This document shows positions 9,370 to 18,508 of a DNA stretch of 63,027 bases, piece after piece. The stretch is from Phycisphaerae bacterium. GTDB taxonomy: Bacteria > Planctomycetota > Phycisphaerae > FEN-1346 > JAACEH01. The translations under genes were made by a program, and so were the position numbers. Location: contig JAAYDY010000113.1 in assembly GCA_012729015.1 (NCBI GenBank), positions 76,206 to 139,232 of the forward strand. The letters are read 5' to 3'. Position 1 is the stretch's first letter; each line of letters starts with the position of its first letter. Below the pieces are notes generated by a model. It worked only from the letters and a program-made list of their open reading frames with translations, ran no database searches and had not been told where the DNA came from.

Positions 9370-9398
9370 TTGACACTCGTTGGCTGCGGGCTGATAGT
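9370..9398 (+). promoter_or_regulatory. Rightward promoter of the papain-like protease gene
   Basis: A perfect TTGACA (9370-9375) is followed after 17 bases by GATAGT (9393-9398). The leader to the ATG at 9588 is about 180 bases. Confidence 0.5.
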
Positions 9399-9587
9399 CG
9401 ATTCTGTCATGTCTGTGCAGACTGCCAGTTCGCTGAAGGACTGATCGGCGTGGTGTCCGCACCGCGCCCAGTCGTCGCCTCAGACATCTCATATCACTGT
9501 TGAGTCCGTGGGCGGCTCCGCCCGGCTCAGGCCGGGTCCCGCTCGTGGGTAGCTGGCAAACACATCATGGGCTGCTGGAGGAAGATC

Positions 9588-12500
9588 ATGAACGCACGGA
9601 GCATTCTGGTGTTTGGCTTGGTCCTTGCCGCAGTGACGGCATGGGCCAATGTGTGTTGGGCGGACGAGAAGGACATGAAGCACCCGACCGGCAGTATCCC
9701 TCCAACCAAGGAGCAGATGAAGCGGTACGAGAAGGAGATGGTCCGCATCGGCCGGATACGGCCGAACGCCATTGGTCTGGACCGAATCAATGCCCATCGT
9801 CGGGGCAAGGGCAAACGGTCTCTGCGGCAGGATGAGGTGGACCTGGCGCCGGTGGGCGAGGAGGTGGTCCCTGCCGCCGCGGAGGCTGCGCTGTCCAGAA
9901 GCAGCGCCAGCGGGATCACCTACAGTCTGATGGGGGATGGGTTGCCGTCCTATGTGGACAACAGCACGCTGCCGTACTTCCCGCCGATCCGTCAGCAACT
10001 CGGGGAGTCTTGTGCCGCATTCTCGACCACCTACTACCAGATGACGCACATGACGGCCATGGCCAGAGGATGGAACGTCAAGGACAGCATCGACAACACC
10101 AACAAGTTCTCCCCGGCATGGATCTACAACATGATCAACAACGGCGGCGACTGGGGCAGCAGCACGTGGGACGCCTTCCGGGTCCAGGTCAAGCACGGCG
10201 CCGCCATGTGGGAACAGATGCCGCCGGAGGACGGCCTCTTCTATTGGTCCACGGACGCGGCCGTGTGGCGGAGCGCCATCAATTACCGCATGCAGCAGTT
10301 CGGTACGCTGGAGGCCCTGGACACCGTCGACGGCCGCGAGGCCGCGAAGGCCCTGTTGAACAACGGCTACGTTCTGAACTTCAGCACCTACATCGGTTCG
10401 TGGCAGTACACCATGCTCAAGGACGATCCTTCGACCGGCGCCGACGATATCTTCGTGGGCAAGGAGGTCTGCTTCTGGGTCAACGGCACCAGCGGCGGCC
10501 ATGCCATGACCATCGTGGGGTACAATGACGACGTGTGGACGGACGTCAACAGCAACGGCGTGGTGGACGAGGGCGAGAAGGGCGCGTTTCGCATCGCCAA
10601 CTCCTGGGGCGACGGCTGGCGCGACAATGGCTTCGTCTGGTTCGCCTACGACGGCATCGGCGCCGTATCGCAAGTCAGCGGGGCGCCGACTTCACCCGGC
10701 ACGCGCCGGGAGGGTTGGTGGTCGCGTCGCGCGCTGTACAGCGTGGCCTATGGGTCGTACCGGCCCAAACTGCTGGCCCAGTTCACGGCCAACCATGCCG
10801 CCCGCAACGAGCTGTACATGAACCTGGGCCTGTCCACCACCGACACGACGACCCCGTCGTCCACGTGGTCTCCGGAGATGCTGAACGGCCGCGGCGGCGC
10901 CAGGGCGTTCGACGGCTCGGCGACAGCCTGCGACGGATCTTTTGTCCTCGATTTCACGGATCTGGCCCCGTCGTCGGGCGACACCAGGCGCTTCTACCTG
11001 GGCACGCGCGACAGCGCTGCCGGCAACCCGGCCACTCTCTCGGCCTACAAGCTCATCGACGTCACTCACGGCACCGAGACCGTCTGCGCCCAGGTGCCGC
11101 TGGTGACCGACAACGCGCCGGTGCAGTACCTGTACCTGGATCACTACTTCGGCGGGAACGAGGTGCCCCTGGCCGATGCCGGCGTCGATATCAGGGCCGC
11201 CGACCACAACCTCGACGACGTGGAGACGGTGACCCTCGACGGTTCGGGGTCGACCGACCCGGACGGGACCGTGTCGAGCTACGCCTGGTATGAAGGGGCC
11301 GTGCAGATTGGCACGGGGGTGACGCCCGACGTCAGCTTGTCGGTCGGCACGCACACGATCACACTTGTGGTCACCGACGACGACAACGGTACCGGCGAGG
11401 ACTCCGTCCTCGTCACCGTGGTTCCCGGCGGTGTGACGCTGAGCTACAGCGGGGTCGACCTGTCGCAGGACACGGGCACGATGACCATCCGTTGCTCGGA
11501 CGCCGCTGGGGGGGGCCTGTGGGAAGTGGACCTGAAGCGTGTGGCGGTGGGCTACATCGTGTACATGCCGCGGTTTGACGACCTGGCCGACGGAAGCGTC
11601 TTCAACTACTCAACCGGTCAGAGCGACACGACACCCGGTCTGTTCGCCGCCCACAGATCGTACTACTCGGGGGTGTTCGACGTCGTGTTTCAGGAACTGT
11701 ACAAAGGAGCCGACAGCTACCAGTATGCCGTAACGTGCCGCAGACTGTCCAGTGGCGTCGAACAGTGGCGAACGGTGACAACCTACACGATCAGCCCGGC
11801 CACGGCTACGGGCACTCAGTGGACGGCCGAGGTGGTGTTCACGAACACCTCGGGCGGTTCCATCAGCGGCTGGCAGGCGAACAACGCCATTCAGGCGCTT
11901 CTGAGTCTGGGCGTGGGCGGTTTCGGCTCCGGCAGTGGTGCGTCGCTGTCGACCTACACCGACGGCCTGAGCCTGCACATGATGCCGGGTGGCGTGAATG
12001 AGGCCATCTGGGCGATCACCGACAACATCGACCCGACGAACGGCGAACGTCAAGCCAATCAACCGGCCTGGGGCGCCGGCGAGGTGCTGGACAACGACAT
12101 TGCCGCAGCCTTCGGGTTGACGCCGGGGCGGTCCTTCGTCATGGATACCGACCTTCCCAACAACAGCACGAATACCTACAACTTCGACGTGGTGCTGGAG
12201 GCAACGAGGCTCTACTACAAGATCTACCCGAACAGTTTCGGCCAGCCGACGACGATTCCCGCGGACTGGACGACCACCAAGAACGTGACGCTGGATATCA
12301 ACATCACCGAGCCGGAGAACGTCCTGCCGGCGGCCGATGCCGGTGCCAACCAGCAGGTCAACGACCAGGACAACAGCGGCTACGAGACGGTGGCGCTTGA
12401 CGGCGGCCTTTCCGGCGACTCGGACGGATGGATTGCCAGCTACGTCTGGACCGAGGGAGCCGTACAGATTGCCACCGGAGAGACGGCCTCGGTGAGCCTG

Positions 12501-13745
12501 TCGGTGGGCACCCATACGATCACGCTGACGGTCACCGACGACCAGGGCGGCACCGATGAGGACACCGTGGAAGTGGTGGTCAATGCTCCTCCGACGGCCG
12601 ATGCCGGCACCGACCAGAATGTGAGCGATGAGGGCGGTGACGGGTACGAGACAGTGACGCTTGACGGCACGCTGTCGAGCGACACGGACGGAACGATCGC
12701 CAGCTATGTCTGGACGGAAGGGGCCGCGCAGCTCGGCACCGGGGCGACTGCCGATGTGAGTCTGTCGGTGGGCACCCATACGATCACGCTGACGGTCACT
12801 GACGACGACGGCGCGACGGCCGAGGACGAGGTCGTCGTGCAAGTGACTCCGGCCACGGCCACACTCAGCTACACAGGCGCCGATCTGGCACAGGGGACCG
12901 GCACGATGACCATCCGGTGCTCGGCCGCAGGGGTCGGCGACCTGTGGGAACTGGACCTGAAACGTGTGTCGGTGGGCTACATCGTGTACATGCCACGGCT
13001 GGACGACCTGACTGACACAGGCAACTTCAATTATGCATCGAGTGTCAACGATTACGCCTCGGGTCTCTTCATGGTGCACAGGTCCTATTACAGCGGCGTC
13101 ATGGACGTGACGTTCCAGGAACTGCACAAGGGATCGGACTGCTACCAGTACGCCATGACGTGCCGCAAGCTGTCGAGCGGTGTGGAGCAGTGGCGGACGG
13201 TGACGACCTACACGATCAACCCGGCCACGGCCACGGGCACGCAGTGGACGGCTGAGGTGGTGTTTACGAACACCTCGGGCGTGGCCATCAATGGGTGGGC
13301 CGCCAACAGCGCGGTCCAGTCGTTGCTGAGTCTGGGCGTGGGCAACTACGGCTCGGGCAGCGGGGCGACGTTGTCGGCGTACACCGACGGCCTGAGCCTG
13401 CACATGCAGTCGGGCGGGGTGAACGAGGCGATTTGGGCGATCAGTGACAACATCGACCCGACGAACGACGAGCGTCAGGCGAATCAGCCGGCCTGGGGGG
13501 TGGGGGAGGTGCTGGACAACGGGGTCACGGCGGCCCTGGGCCTGACGCCCGGGCGGTCGTTGCTGATGACGACGGACCTGGACAACAACAGCACGCTCAC
13601 GGCCCTGTTCGACGTGGCGCTGGAGAGCAGCCGGCTGTACTACAAGGTCATCCCGAACAGCTTCGGCCAGCCTCACCCGATTCCGGCCGACTGGACAACG
13701 ACGAAGCACATGGCACTGGACATCAACATCACCCTCGGCGGCTGA
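9588..13745 (+). CDS. Secreted papain-family cysteine peptidase with PKD domains and a duplicated beta module
   Basis: ATG 9588 has GGAGG 6 bases upstream and starts a signal peptide (MNARSILVFGLVLAAVTAWA). The 1385-residue protein has a pro-region and then a C1A-type peptidase with Gln-Leu-Gly-Glu-Ser-Cys (Cys142 in GESCAAFS), His305 (GGHAMTIVGYND) and Asn338 (RIANSWGDGW), so the catalytic triad is intact. Downstream are a PKD-like domain, a ~260-residue module starting VTLSYSGVDL, two more PKD-like domains, and a second copy of the module starting ATLSYTGADL. The two modules are close paralogues. The protein is probably exported and surface-acting, with the C-terminal modules binding polymers or cell wall; that role is inference. 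Confidence 0.88.
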   Translation: MNARSILVFGLVLAAVTAWANVCWADEKDMKHPTGSIPPTKEQMKRYEKEMVRIGRIRPNAIGLDRINAHRRGKGKRSLRQDEVDLAPVGEEVVPAAAEAALSRSSASGITYSLMGDGLPSYVDNSTLPYFPPIRQQLGESCAAFSTTYYQMTHMTAMARGWNVKDSIDNTNKFSPAWIYNMINNGGDWGSSTWDAFRVQVKHGAAMWEQMPPEDGLFYWSTDAAVWRSAINYRMQQFGTLEALDTVDGREAAKALLNNGYVLNFSTYIGSWQYTMLKDDPSTGADDIFVGKEVCFWVNGTSGGHAMTIVGYNDDVWTDVNSNGVVDEGEKGAFRIANSWGDGWRDNGFVWFAYDGIGAVSQVSGAPTSPGTRREGWWSRRALYSVAYGSYRPKLLAQFTANHAARNELYMNLGLSTTDTTTPSSTWSPEMLNGRGGARAFDGSATACDGSFVLDFTDLAPSSGDTRRFYLGTRDSAAGNPATLSAYKLIDVTHGTETVCAQVPLVTDNAPVQYLYLDHYFGGNEVPLADAGVDIRAADHNLDDVETVTLDGSGSTDPDGTVSSYAWYEGAVQIGTGVTPDVSLSVGTHTITLVVTDDDNGTGEDSVLVTVVPGGVTLSYSGVDLSQDTGTMTIRCSDAAGGGLWEVDLKRVAVGYIVYMPRFDDLADGSVFNYSTGQSDTTPGLFAAHRSYYSGVFDVVFQELYKGADSYQYAVTCRRLSSGVEQWRTVTTYTISPATATGTQWTAEVVFTNTSGGSISGWQANNAIQALLSLGVGGFGSGSGASLSTYTDGLSLHMMPGGVNEAIWAITDNIDPTNGERQANQPAWGAGEVLDNDIAAAFGLTPGRSFVMDTDLPNNSTNTYNFDVVLEATRLYYKIYPNSFGQPTTIPADWTTTKNVTLDINITEPENVLPAADAGANQQVNDQDNSGYETVALDGGLSGDSDGWIASYVWTEGAVQIATGETASVSLSVGTHTITLTVTDDQGGTDEDTVEVVVNAPPTADAGTDQNVSDEGGDGYETVTLDGTLSSDTDGTIASYVWTEGAAQLGTGATADVSLSVGTHTITLTVTDDDGATAEDEVVVQVTPATATLSYTGADLAQGTGTMTIRCSAAGVGDLWELDLKRVSVGYIVYMPRLDDLTDTGNFNYASSVNDYASGLFMVHRSYYSGVMDVTFQELHKGSDCYQYAMTCRKLSSGVEQWRTVTTYTINPATATGTQWTAEVVFTNTSGVAINGWAANSAVQSLLSLGVGNYGSGSGATLSAYTDGLSLHMQSGGVNEAIWAISDNIDPTNDERQANQPAWGVGEVLDNGVTAALGLTPGRSLLMTTDLDNNSTLTALFDVALESSRLYYKVIPNSFGQPHPIPADWTTTKHMALDINITLGG

Positions 13746-13782
13746 CCGCGCTGGTTCGTCGGAAACTCGCCGTCACAGTCAC

Positions 13783-13824
13783 AGCCTGGGACAGGCGCCT
13801 TCGACGGCGCCTGTCCCGGCTGTT
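13783..13824 (+). terminator. Terminator after the peptidase gene
   Basis: A perfect 12-bp stem (13788-13799 with 13806-13817, loop TTCGAC), extended by AGCC/GGCT across a one-base bulge, is followed by a short GTTT. The T tract is weak, but the stem is very stable. Confidence 0.7.
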
Positions 13825-13893
13825 TCCTGGAGTTCCGCCACTCACCGGTCATCGCGTGCAGCGGGGTGCATCAACGGTCTGGGGGCCGTACCG

Positions 13894-13936
13894 TGGCACG
13901 GGCATCTTGCCCGTGAGTGGCAGGGCATCCTGCCCC
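13894..13936. repeat. Short palindromic genomic repeat
   Basis: The palindrome CACGGGCATCTTGCCCGTG is followed by a second GGGCATCCTGCCC palindrome. Related copies are seen after flhG (about 3666-3690, ATGGGCCTCTTGCCCGT) and, inverted, inside the prophage replication gene (about 31548-31572). I read it as a REP-like element. Confidence 0.5.
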
Positions 13937-14092
13937 TGCTTCCCCAGAACGTTCATGCTCCCCGCAGCTGGCCTCGTTGACCGTTCGCCGCGAGGGTGCT
14001 ACACTTGGCCTGTCGTGGACCCGTTGGCAGGAGCCGTCGTCGGCCGTGGCGGCGATGGGTCGTCTCGTGATTACACGTAGCGGAGCCTCTCG

Positions 14093-15661
14093 ATGGCGCA
14101 ACCTTGCGGCAGAGTGTATCTGGTTGGTGCGGGGCCCGGCGACCCCGGGCTGCTCACGCTGCGCGGCGCCGAGCTGCTTGCCCGCGCCGACGTGGTGGTC
14201 TACGACCGACTGGTTCCGGCCGAGATGCTTGCCATGGTGCGGCCGCAGGCCCGGCGACTCTTCGTCGGCAAGACGCCCGGACGCCCCGGCACGAGCCAGG
14301 ACGAGATCAACGCGATCCTCGTCCGCGAAGCCGGTCGCGCCGCGGTGGTCGTGCGGCTCAAGGGCGGCGACCCGTTCGTCTTCGGACGCGGTGGCGAGGA
14401 AGCCATCGCCCTGAAGCAGGCTGGCATCCCCTTCGACATCGTTCCAGGCATCACCGCGGGCATCGCCGGTCCGGCCTACGCCGGTATCCCCGTGACGCAC
14501 CGCGGCATGACCAGCGACGTCGTCTTCGTTACCGGCAACGAGGATCCGGCCAAGGCCGAGACGGACCTCGACTACGACGCGCTGGCCCGCATCGGCACCG
14601 TCGTCTTCTACATGGGCGTGGCCCACCTGCGGGAGAACCTGGCGCGGCTCGTGGCCGCCGGCCGGTCGCCCCGGACGCCCGCGGCCATCGTCCAGTGGGC
14701 CACCACGAGCCGCCAGAGGACCGTCGTCGGCGACCTCGGCACGTTGGCCGATCTGGCCGAGGCCGCCGACATGGCCGCTCCCTGCATTGTCGTCGTCGGC
14801 GACGTGGCCGCCCTGCGCGAACAGATCGCATGGCGGGAGACCCAGCCGCTCTTTGGCCGCACGATCCTCGTCACGCGAAGCCGCCGACAGGCCAGCGAAC
14901 TGACGGCCGCCCTGCGCGATCTCGGCGCGAGGGTCATCGAGTTGCCGACCATCGAAATCCGTCCCGTCGAATCGTCCGAGCCGGCTGAGGCAGCCCGCCG
15001 CCTCGACCAGTTCCAGTGGATCGTCTTCACCAGCCCCAACGGCGTCGTCGAGTTCACGGCCTGCCTGTCCCGCTGCGGCCTCGACGTGCGGGCCCTGGCG
15101 CCGGTCAAGATCGCCGCCATCGGGCCCGGCACCGCGCGGCACCTGGCCGATGCCGGGCTGCGGGCCGACCTTGTGGCCGAGCGGGCCATCGCCGAATCGC
15201 TTGCCGACGCCCTGTTGGCTGCCGGCGTGGGGCAGGGGAGCCGCGTGCTCCTGACACGTGCGGAAGAGGCACGCGACGTGTTGCCCGAGCGGCTTCGTGC
15301 CGCCGGGGCCGACGTGGCCGACGTGGCAGTGTATCGCACGGTGGTGCCCGAGCACGTGGACGCCGATGCCCTGGCCGCCCTGGCCGATGGCGACGTGGAC
15401 CTTGTAACGCTCACCTCCAGCAGCACCGCGCGGCACCTGGCCGAGGTCGTCCGGGCCCACGGCGGCGACGCCTTGCTCGACCGCGTCCGGGCCTCGGCCC
15501 GGTTCTTCGCCATCGGACCGATTACCGCCCGCACGGCCGCCGAGTTCGGCCTCCGCGTCGTCGTCGAGAGCCCCGTCCACACCATCGACGGGCTGGTCGA
15601 GGCCATTCGCCGCTGGGCCGAGGCGAATCCCCATTTTCCGGCGAACTCCGACGGCCGCTGA
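14093..15661 (+). CDS. cobA-hemD: Fused uroporphyrinogen-III C-methyltransferase / uroporphyrinogen-III synthase
   Basis: A bifunctional tetrapyrrole enzyme of 522 residues. Residues 1-245 form an SAM-dependent uroporphyrinogen-III methyltransferase (YLVGAGPGDPGLLTLRGAE near the start, VRLKGGDPFVFGRGGEE, VPGITAGIAGPAYAGIPVTH), making precorrin-2 for sirohaem or cobalamin. Residues 255-515 form uroporphyrinogen-III synthase (TRSRRQASELTAAL, FTSPNGVVEF, TSSSTARHL, AIGPITARTAAEFG), which cyclises hydroxymethylbilane. Such fusions are known in several phyla. The gene stands alone here; no other haem genes are in view. CGGAG precedes the ATG. Confidence 0.93.
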   Translation: MAQPCGRVYLVGAGPGDPGLLTLRGAELLARADVVVYDRLVPAEMLAMVRPQARRLFVGKTPGRPGTSQDEINAILVREAGRAAVVVRLKGGDPFVFGRGGEEAIALKQAGIPFDIVPGITAGIAGPAYAGIPVTHRGMTSDVVFVTGNEDPAKAETDLDYDALARIGTVVFYMGVAHLRENLARLVAAGRSPRTPAAIVQWATTSRQRTVVGDLGTLADLAEAADMAAPCIVVVGDVAALREQIAWRETQPLFGRTILVTRSRRQASELTAALRDLGARVIELPTIEIRPVESSEPAEAARRLDQFQWIVFTSPNGVVEFTACLSRCGLDVRALAPVKIAAIGPGTARHLADAGLRADLVAERAIAESLADALLAAGVGQGSRVLLTRAEEARDVLPERLRAAGADVADVAVYRTVVPEHVDADALAALADGDVDLVTLTSSSTARHLAEVVRAHGGDALLDRVRASARFFAIGPITARTAAEFGLRVVVESPVHTIDGLVEAIRRWAEANPHFPANSDGR

Positions 15662-15717
15662 GCGTCTCTTTCTGTGACTGTGCTACAACCGTCCCGTGGC
15701 GGGCGAAAGGATTCCGG

Positions 15718-16014
15718 ATGGCAAAAACCCTGGCCTGGACGTGTCTGGTCCTCGGGCTTCTGATCATTGCGATGAGCATTCTGAAGGCGATTCTGCTCCT
15801 GAACGACTCGTCGCGCTCGGTGGGGGCGATGGCGGCTCTGGTTGGCTTCCGGGCCTTTGCGGTGGCCCTCGGTGTGGCGCTGGTGGTCTTCGGCCGCCGC
15901 AAACTCCAGTGGATTCGCGAAGAGGCTGCCTATGACAAGGCCGTAGGAGGCCGTCCTCGCGACGATTTCGCCGACTTCGAAGAGCACGGCATCGACGACG
16001 ATCCTCGGGCCTGA
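15718..16014 (+). CDS. Small two-helix membrane protein
   Basis: The product is 98 residues. It has two hydrophobic segments, about 4-29 (TLAWTCLVLGLLIIAMSIL) and 42-62 (ALVGFRAFAVALGVALVVFG), then an acidic soluble tail. GAAAGG precedes ATG 15718. I do not recognise a family. The gene follows cobA-hemD on the same strand by 56 bases and may share its transcript. Confidence 0.65.
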   Translation: MAKTLAWTCLVLGLLIIAMSILKAILLLNDSSRSVGAMAALVGFRAFAVALGVALVVFGRRKLQWIREEAAYDKAVGGRPRDDFADFEEHGIDDDPRA

Positions 16015-16156
16015 CCGTACTGCCCACCCGCCTCTGCCCATGTGTCCGATCCCGCTGCGCCGCCTTTGCACTTGAAACCCGGGGCGAAATCGCCTAGAAT
16101 CCCGCCCGACAATGAGAGTCGGGTCTCCGCCCCTGGGAGCCCGACGCCTTCCCAGA

Positions 16157-16233
16157 GGCGCCGTAGCCAAATTGGCTAAGGCAACGGATTGCAAATCCGT
16201 GATTTGTGGGTTCGAGTCCCACCGGCGCCTCCA
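16157..16233 (+). tRNA. tRNA-Cys (anticodon GCA), prophage integration site
   Basis: A complete cloverleaf with encoded CCA: acceptor GGCGCCG/CGGCGCC, anticodon stem ACGGA/TCCGT around loop TTGCAAA, and T arm GTGGG-TTCGAGT-CCCAC. The 3' part from the anticodon loop onward is repeated at attR (59519-59566), so the prophage restores an intact tRNA at its left end. Confidence 0.96.
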
Positions 16234-16236
16234 GCT
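16189..16236 (+). repeat. attL core (left copy of 48-bp direct repeat)
   Basis: Identical to 59519-59566 from TTGCAAATCCGTGATTTGTG through CCTCCAGCT. It starts at the first T of the anticodon loop of tRNA-Cys and runs 3 bases past the CCA. The flanking bases differ on both sides (A/G before, A/T after). Confidence 0.95.
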
Positions 16237-16241
16237 ATAAT

Positions 16242-16272
16242 CGGCCGCAAGTTAACGACTTGCGGCCGTTTT
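16242..16272 (+). terminator. Phage-borne terminator behind tRNA-Cys
   Basis: A perfect 11-bp stem CGGCCGCAAGT / ACTTGCGGCCG (16242-16252 with 16258-16268, loop TAACG) is followed by TTTT. It lies inside the prophage 9 bases after the tRNA, so it ends the tRNA transcript before the integrase gene. Confidence 0.8.
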
Positions 16273-16303
16273 CTATTTGACGCCGGAGAGGCTTGCGGCA
16301 AGA

Positions 16304-16322
16304 ATATAACCGTCCGTATAGC
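16304..16322 (+). promoter_or_regulatory. Candidate integrase arm-type sites, left end
   Basis: ATATAAC (16304-16310) and GTATAGC (16316-16322) are 12 bases apart, matching the three GTATAAC-like repeats with the same spacing at the right end (59371-59401). They lie between the att core and the integrase start. Confidence 0.5.
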
Positions 16323-16347
16323 CGTGTCGCCGGACGGGAGGCCCACC

Positions 16348-17610
16348 ATGAGCGACTTGCCACGCCTATCGAAGACCCCAGGGTGCATCTACAAAAATCG
16401 AGACCGCTGGTGGTGGAAAGTCCGTCTGCCGGGCGAATCCGCCATCACCGCCCGGCCGCTGAAGCCCGAGGGGGCACGGTACGCCACCACCGATCGACGG
16501 CTTGCCGAACAGGTCGCTCGCGAGATGTATCGCCGCGCCATCCACCAGGCCGAAGCCAAGCACGAGGGGCGCCCCGTCACCGTCGCCGACTTGGCCGCCC
16601 ACTACAACGCTCACATGACCCGCAAGCACCCCTCGGGCACCCAGGCCGCCGAGGCGCGACTGGCTATGGCCGCCCTGGCCGACGCCTTCGGCACACGGAT
16701 CCCCGACGACCTGACGCCGGCCGACCTCACGGCCCTGAGAGAGAAACTGGTCGATCAGGGCATGACCCTCTCGACCATCAACCGTCGCGTCCGGGCTATC
16801 CTCGTCATGTTCCGATGGGCTGTCACTCAAGGGTGGCTCTATCAGGGCGTCGCCTATGCCCTCGAATGCCTCAAGCCGCTGCGACCCGGCGATTACGGCC
16901 TGGCAGGCCGCCGCGACGTGCCGCCGGTGGCGTGGGATGACGTCGAGCGGACCTTGCCGCACCTGTCGCCGGCAGTCCGCGACATGGTCCTGGTGCAGTG
17001 GCATACCGGCATGCGGTCCGGAGAGGTTGTGCAGATGCGGCCCTGCGACATCGACCGCAGCGGCGACATCTGGCTCTATCGGCCCGAGCACCACAAGACG
17101 CAGCGCTGGGGCCACGAGCGCTTGGTCGGCCTCGGGCCCCAGGCCCAGGCTGTCCTGATGCCGTATCTGCTTCGGCCGGCCGAGCAGCGGCTGTTCGTTC
17201 CGGCCGAAAGCGAACGCCGACGCCGGGACGCCCTGCATGCGGCACGGAAGACGCCGGCCAACCAAGGGAACTCGCCGGGCACGCACCGCGTGGCCAGTCC
17301 AAGGAAACAGCCGGGCCAGGAATACACCTCGGGAACCTACTGCTACTGCGTCGCCGCAACCATCCAGCGTGTCAATGCCAGAGCCAAGGCGAAGGCCAAG
17401 GCCGAGGGACGCAAGGTGGGGGCCGGCGAACTGATCACGCCGTGGCATCCTCATCAGCTCCGCCACGCATGGGCGACCCGCAGCCGCGAGGTGATGGACC
17501 TCGACGCCGTCCGGGCCCAGATGGGCCACCGCACCCTCGCCATGACCGACCACTACGCCCGCCTGGCCATGGAGAAACTCGCCCGCGAAGCGGCACGGAA
17601 GATGGGATAG
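16348..17610 (+). CDS. int: Tyrosine-type phage integrase
   Basis: This protein catalyses prophage integration and excision at tRNA-Cys. It has 420 residues: an N-terminal arm-binding region (about 10-70), a SAM-like core-binding domain (about 78-180) and a catalytic domain. The catalytic residues are visible: Arg223 (TGMRSGE), His369 and Arg372 (HPHQLRH), His394 (QMGH) and Tyr403 (DHYARL). A linker insert at about 285-360 is rich in basic residues. ATG 16348 has GGGAGG upstream, so the longer frame into the tRNA is not used. It is transcribed away from attL. Confidence 0.95.
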   Translation: MSDLPRLSKTPGCIYKNRDRWWWKVRLPGESAITARPLKPEGARYATTDRRLAEQVAREMYRRAIHQAEAKHEGRPVTVADLAAHYNAHMTRKHPSGTQAAEARLAMAALADAFGTRIPDDLTPADLTALREKLVDQGMTLSTINRRVRAILVMFRWAVTQGWLYQGVAYALECLKPLRPGDYGLAGRRDVPPVAWDDVERTLPHLSPAVRDMVLVQWHTGMRSGEVVQMRPCDIDRSGDIWLYRPEHHKTQRWGHERLVGLGPQAQAVLMPYLLRPAEQRLFVPAESERRRRDALHAARKTPANQGNSPGTHRVASPRKQPGQEYTSGTYCYCVAATIQRVNARAKAKAKAEGRKVGAGELITPWHPHQLRHAWATRSREVMDLDAVRAQMGHRTLAMTDHYARLAMEKLAREAARKMG

Positions 17611-17835
17611 TTCGTCACCAATTCATGGCAGATCCGCGACCGCCGGACAGACGCTGGTCCTATCGCGCGCTGGTGGGCTGCGCCGCGGTCGCCGCAATGC
17701 TCGGCGTCAAGGGGTCGGGAATGGACGAGAAGCCAGCCCGCTCGAGGAGGCGGAACACTCAGGAGGACCTGGCGAAACGAGTCTGAGCAGGGGCAAGCCC
17801 AGAAGGCCATCTGTGGTCACCGAGGCAATCGAGCC

Positions 17836-18300
17836 CTATGACCGAATCGGCGAGAGTCTCTCGAGGAAGCTCCGCAAGCGAGATGCCAGTCTCACTAGGT
17901 CCTTCGTTTCGCACTCCCAGACAGTCAGAACACGCCAGCCGTCCTTACGAAGAGCCAGGCAGGCCCGCCGGTCTCTCGCACGGTTTCGGTGCCTCTTGGC
18001 CGTCCAGTACGCCGTGTTTGTGCGTGGGCACCGGCTGCCGCTACGGCAGCTATGCGCGTGCCAGAAGCACCCGTGGACGAAGATGGCGGCGCGGTATCTC
18101 GGCAACACGAGATCAGGTGTGCCTGGGAGGTCGCGGTGATGAAGTCGGAATCGATACCCCAGCCGGTGTACGACCGAGCGCACGAGGAGTTCTGGCCGAG
18201 TATTGCGGGAGCGGATGGCAGCCATGTTCCTAGACCGCGCTGGCTCGACCGAAGGAAGGCGGTGGCGAGCTCCTGCGGACGATTGATTCTCGCGACCCAT
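17836..18300 (-). CDS. vsr: Vsr-type very-short-patch-repair endonuclease
   Basis: Vsr nicks beside T:G mismatches made by deamination of 5-methylcytosine. The 154-residue product carries the family block: RSRNMAAIRSRNTRPELLVR, then LPGTPDLVLPRY with the catalytic-type Asp, and IFVHGCFWHAHSC with zinc-binding Cys/His, then WRVLTVWECE. An alternative start at 18225 would remove the first 25 residues including part of the conserved N-terminus, so 18300 is preferred. It is divergent from the ParB-like gene and lies near a C5 methyltransferase (20715-21671), the usual partner of vsr. Whether it acts in repair or as a nuclease of a defence system is open. Confidence 0.9.
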   Translation of the reverse strand: MGRENQSSAGARHRLPSVEPARSRNMAAIRSRNTRPELLVRSVVHRLGYRFRLHHRDLPGTPDLVLPRYRAAIFVHGCFWHAHSCRSGSRCPRTNTAYWTAKRHRNRARDRRACLALRKDGWRVLTVWECETKDLVRLASRLRSFLERLSPIRS

Positions 18301-18417
18301 AGGCTTTTAGCATCCTTTGTCCGCCTGGCGTACTCCGCCGTCTCGCTAACTGCGTCAGGCGGAACCAAATGGCGGCAGAACTGGGGAAACGGCGACCGTG
18401 GAAATTCGCTCGACAGG

Positions 18418-18437
18418 GTATCGGTCGCATGCGATAC
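18418..18437. promoter_or_regulatory. Inverted repeat between vsr and the ParB-like gene
   Basis: GTATCG (18418-18423) and CGATAC (18432-18437) are separated by 8 bases in the divergent intergenic region. It is a possible operator for both transcripts. Confidence 0.3.
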
Positions 18438-18508
18438 TTGTCCAGCCCAATCTTGATTCGGACCCACATTGCTGGCTTGGCCCGCATGGGGCCTCACTCT
18501 GAGGACCA

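Larger units (their letters stand above)
8874..9587. other. Divergent promoter region between two secreted-protein genes
   Basis: No convincing gene is seen in these 714 bases. They hold a leftward promoter (9001-9029), a rightward promoter (9370-9398) and a perfect palindrome TTCAGACGTTCTGAA at 9237-9251 between them, which could be a shared operator. Confidence 0.5.

Noticed and set aside
11610..13709. Minus-strand open frame of about 700 codons inside the peptidase gene
   Set aside because: Antisense shadow of the PKD and module repeats; no start signal and no domain.
17625..17786. 53-codon frame between integrase and vsr
   Set aside because: No Shine-Dalgarno sequence and no recognisable pattern; composition is Arg-rich noise.
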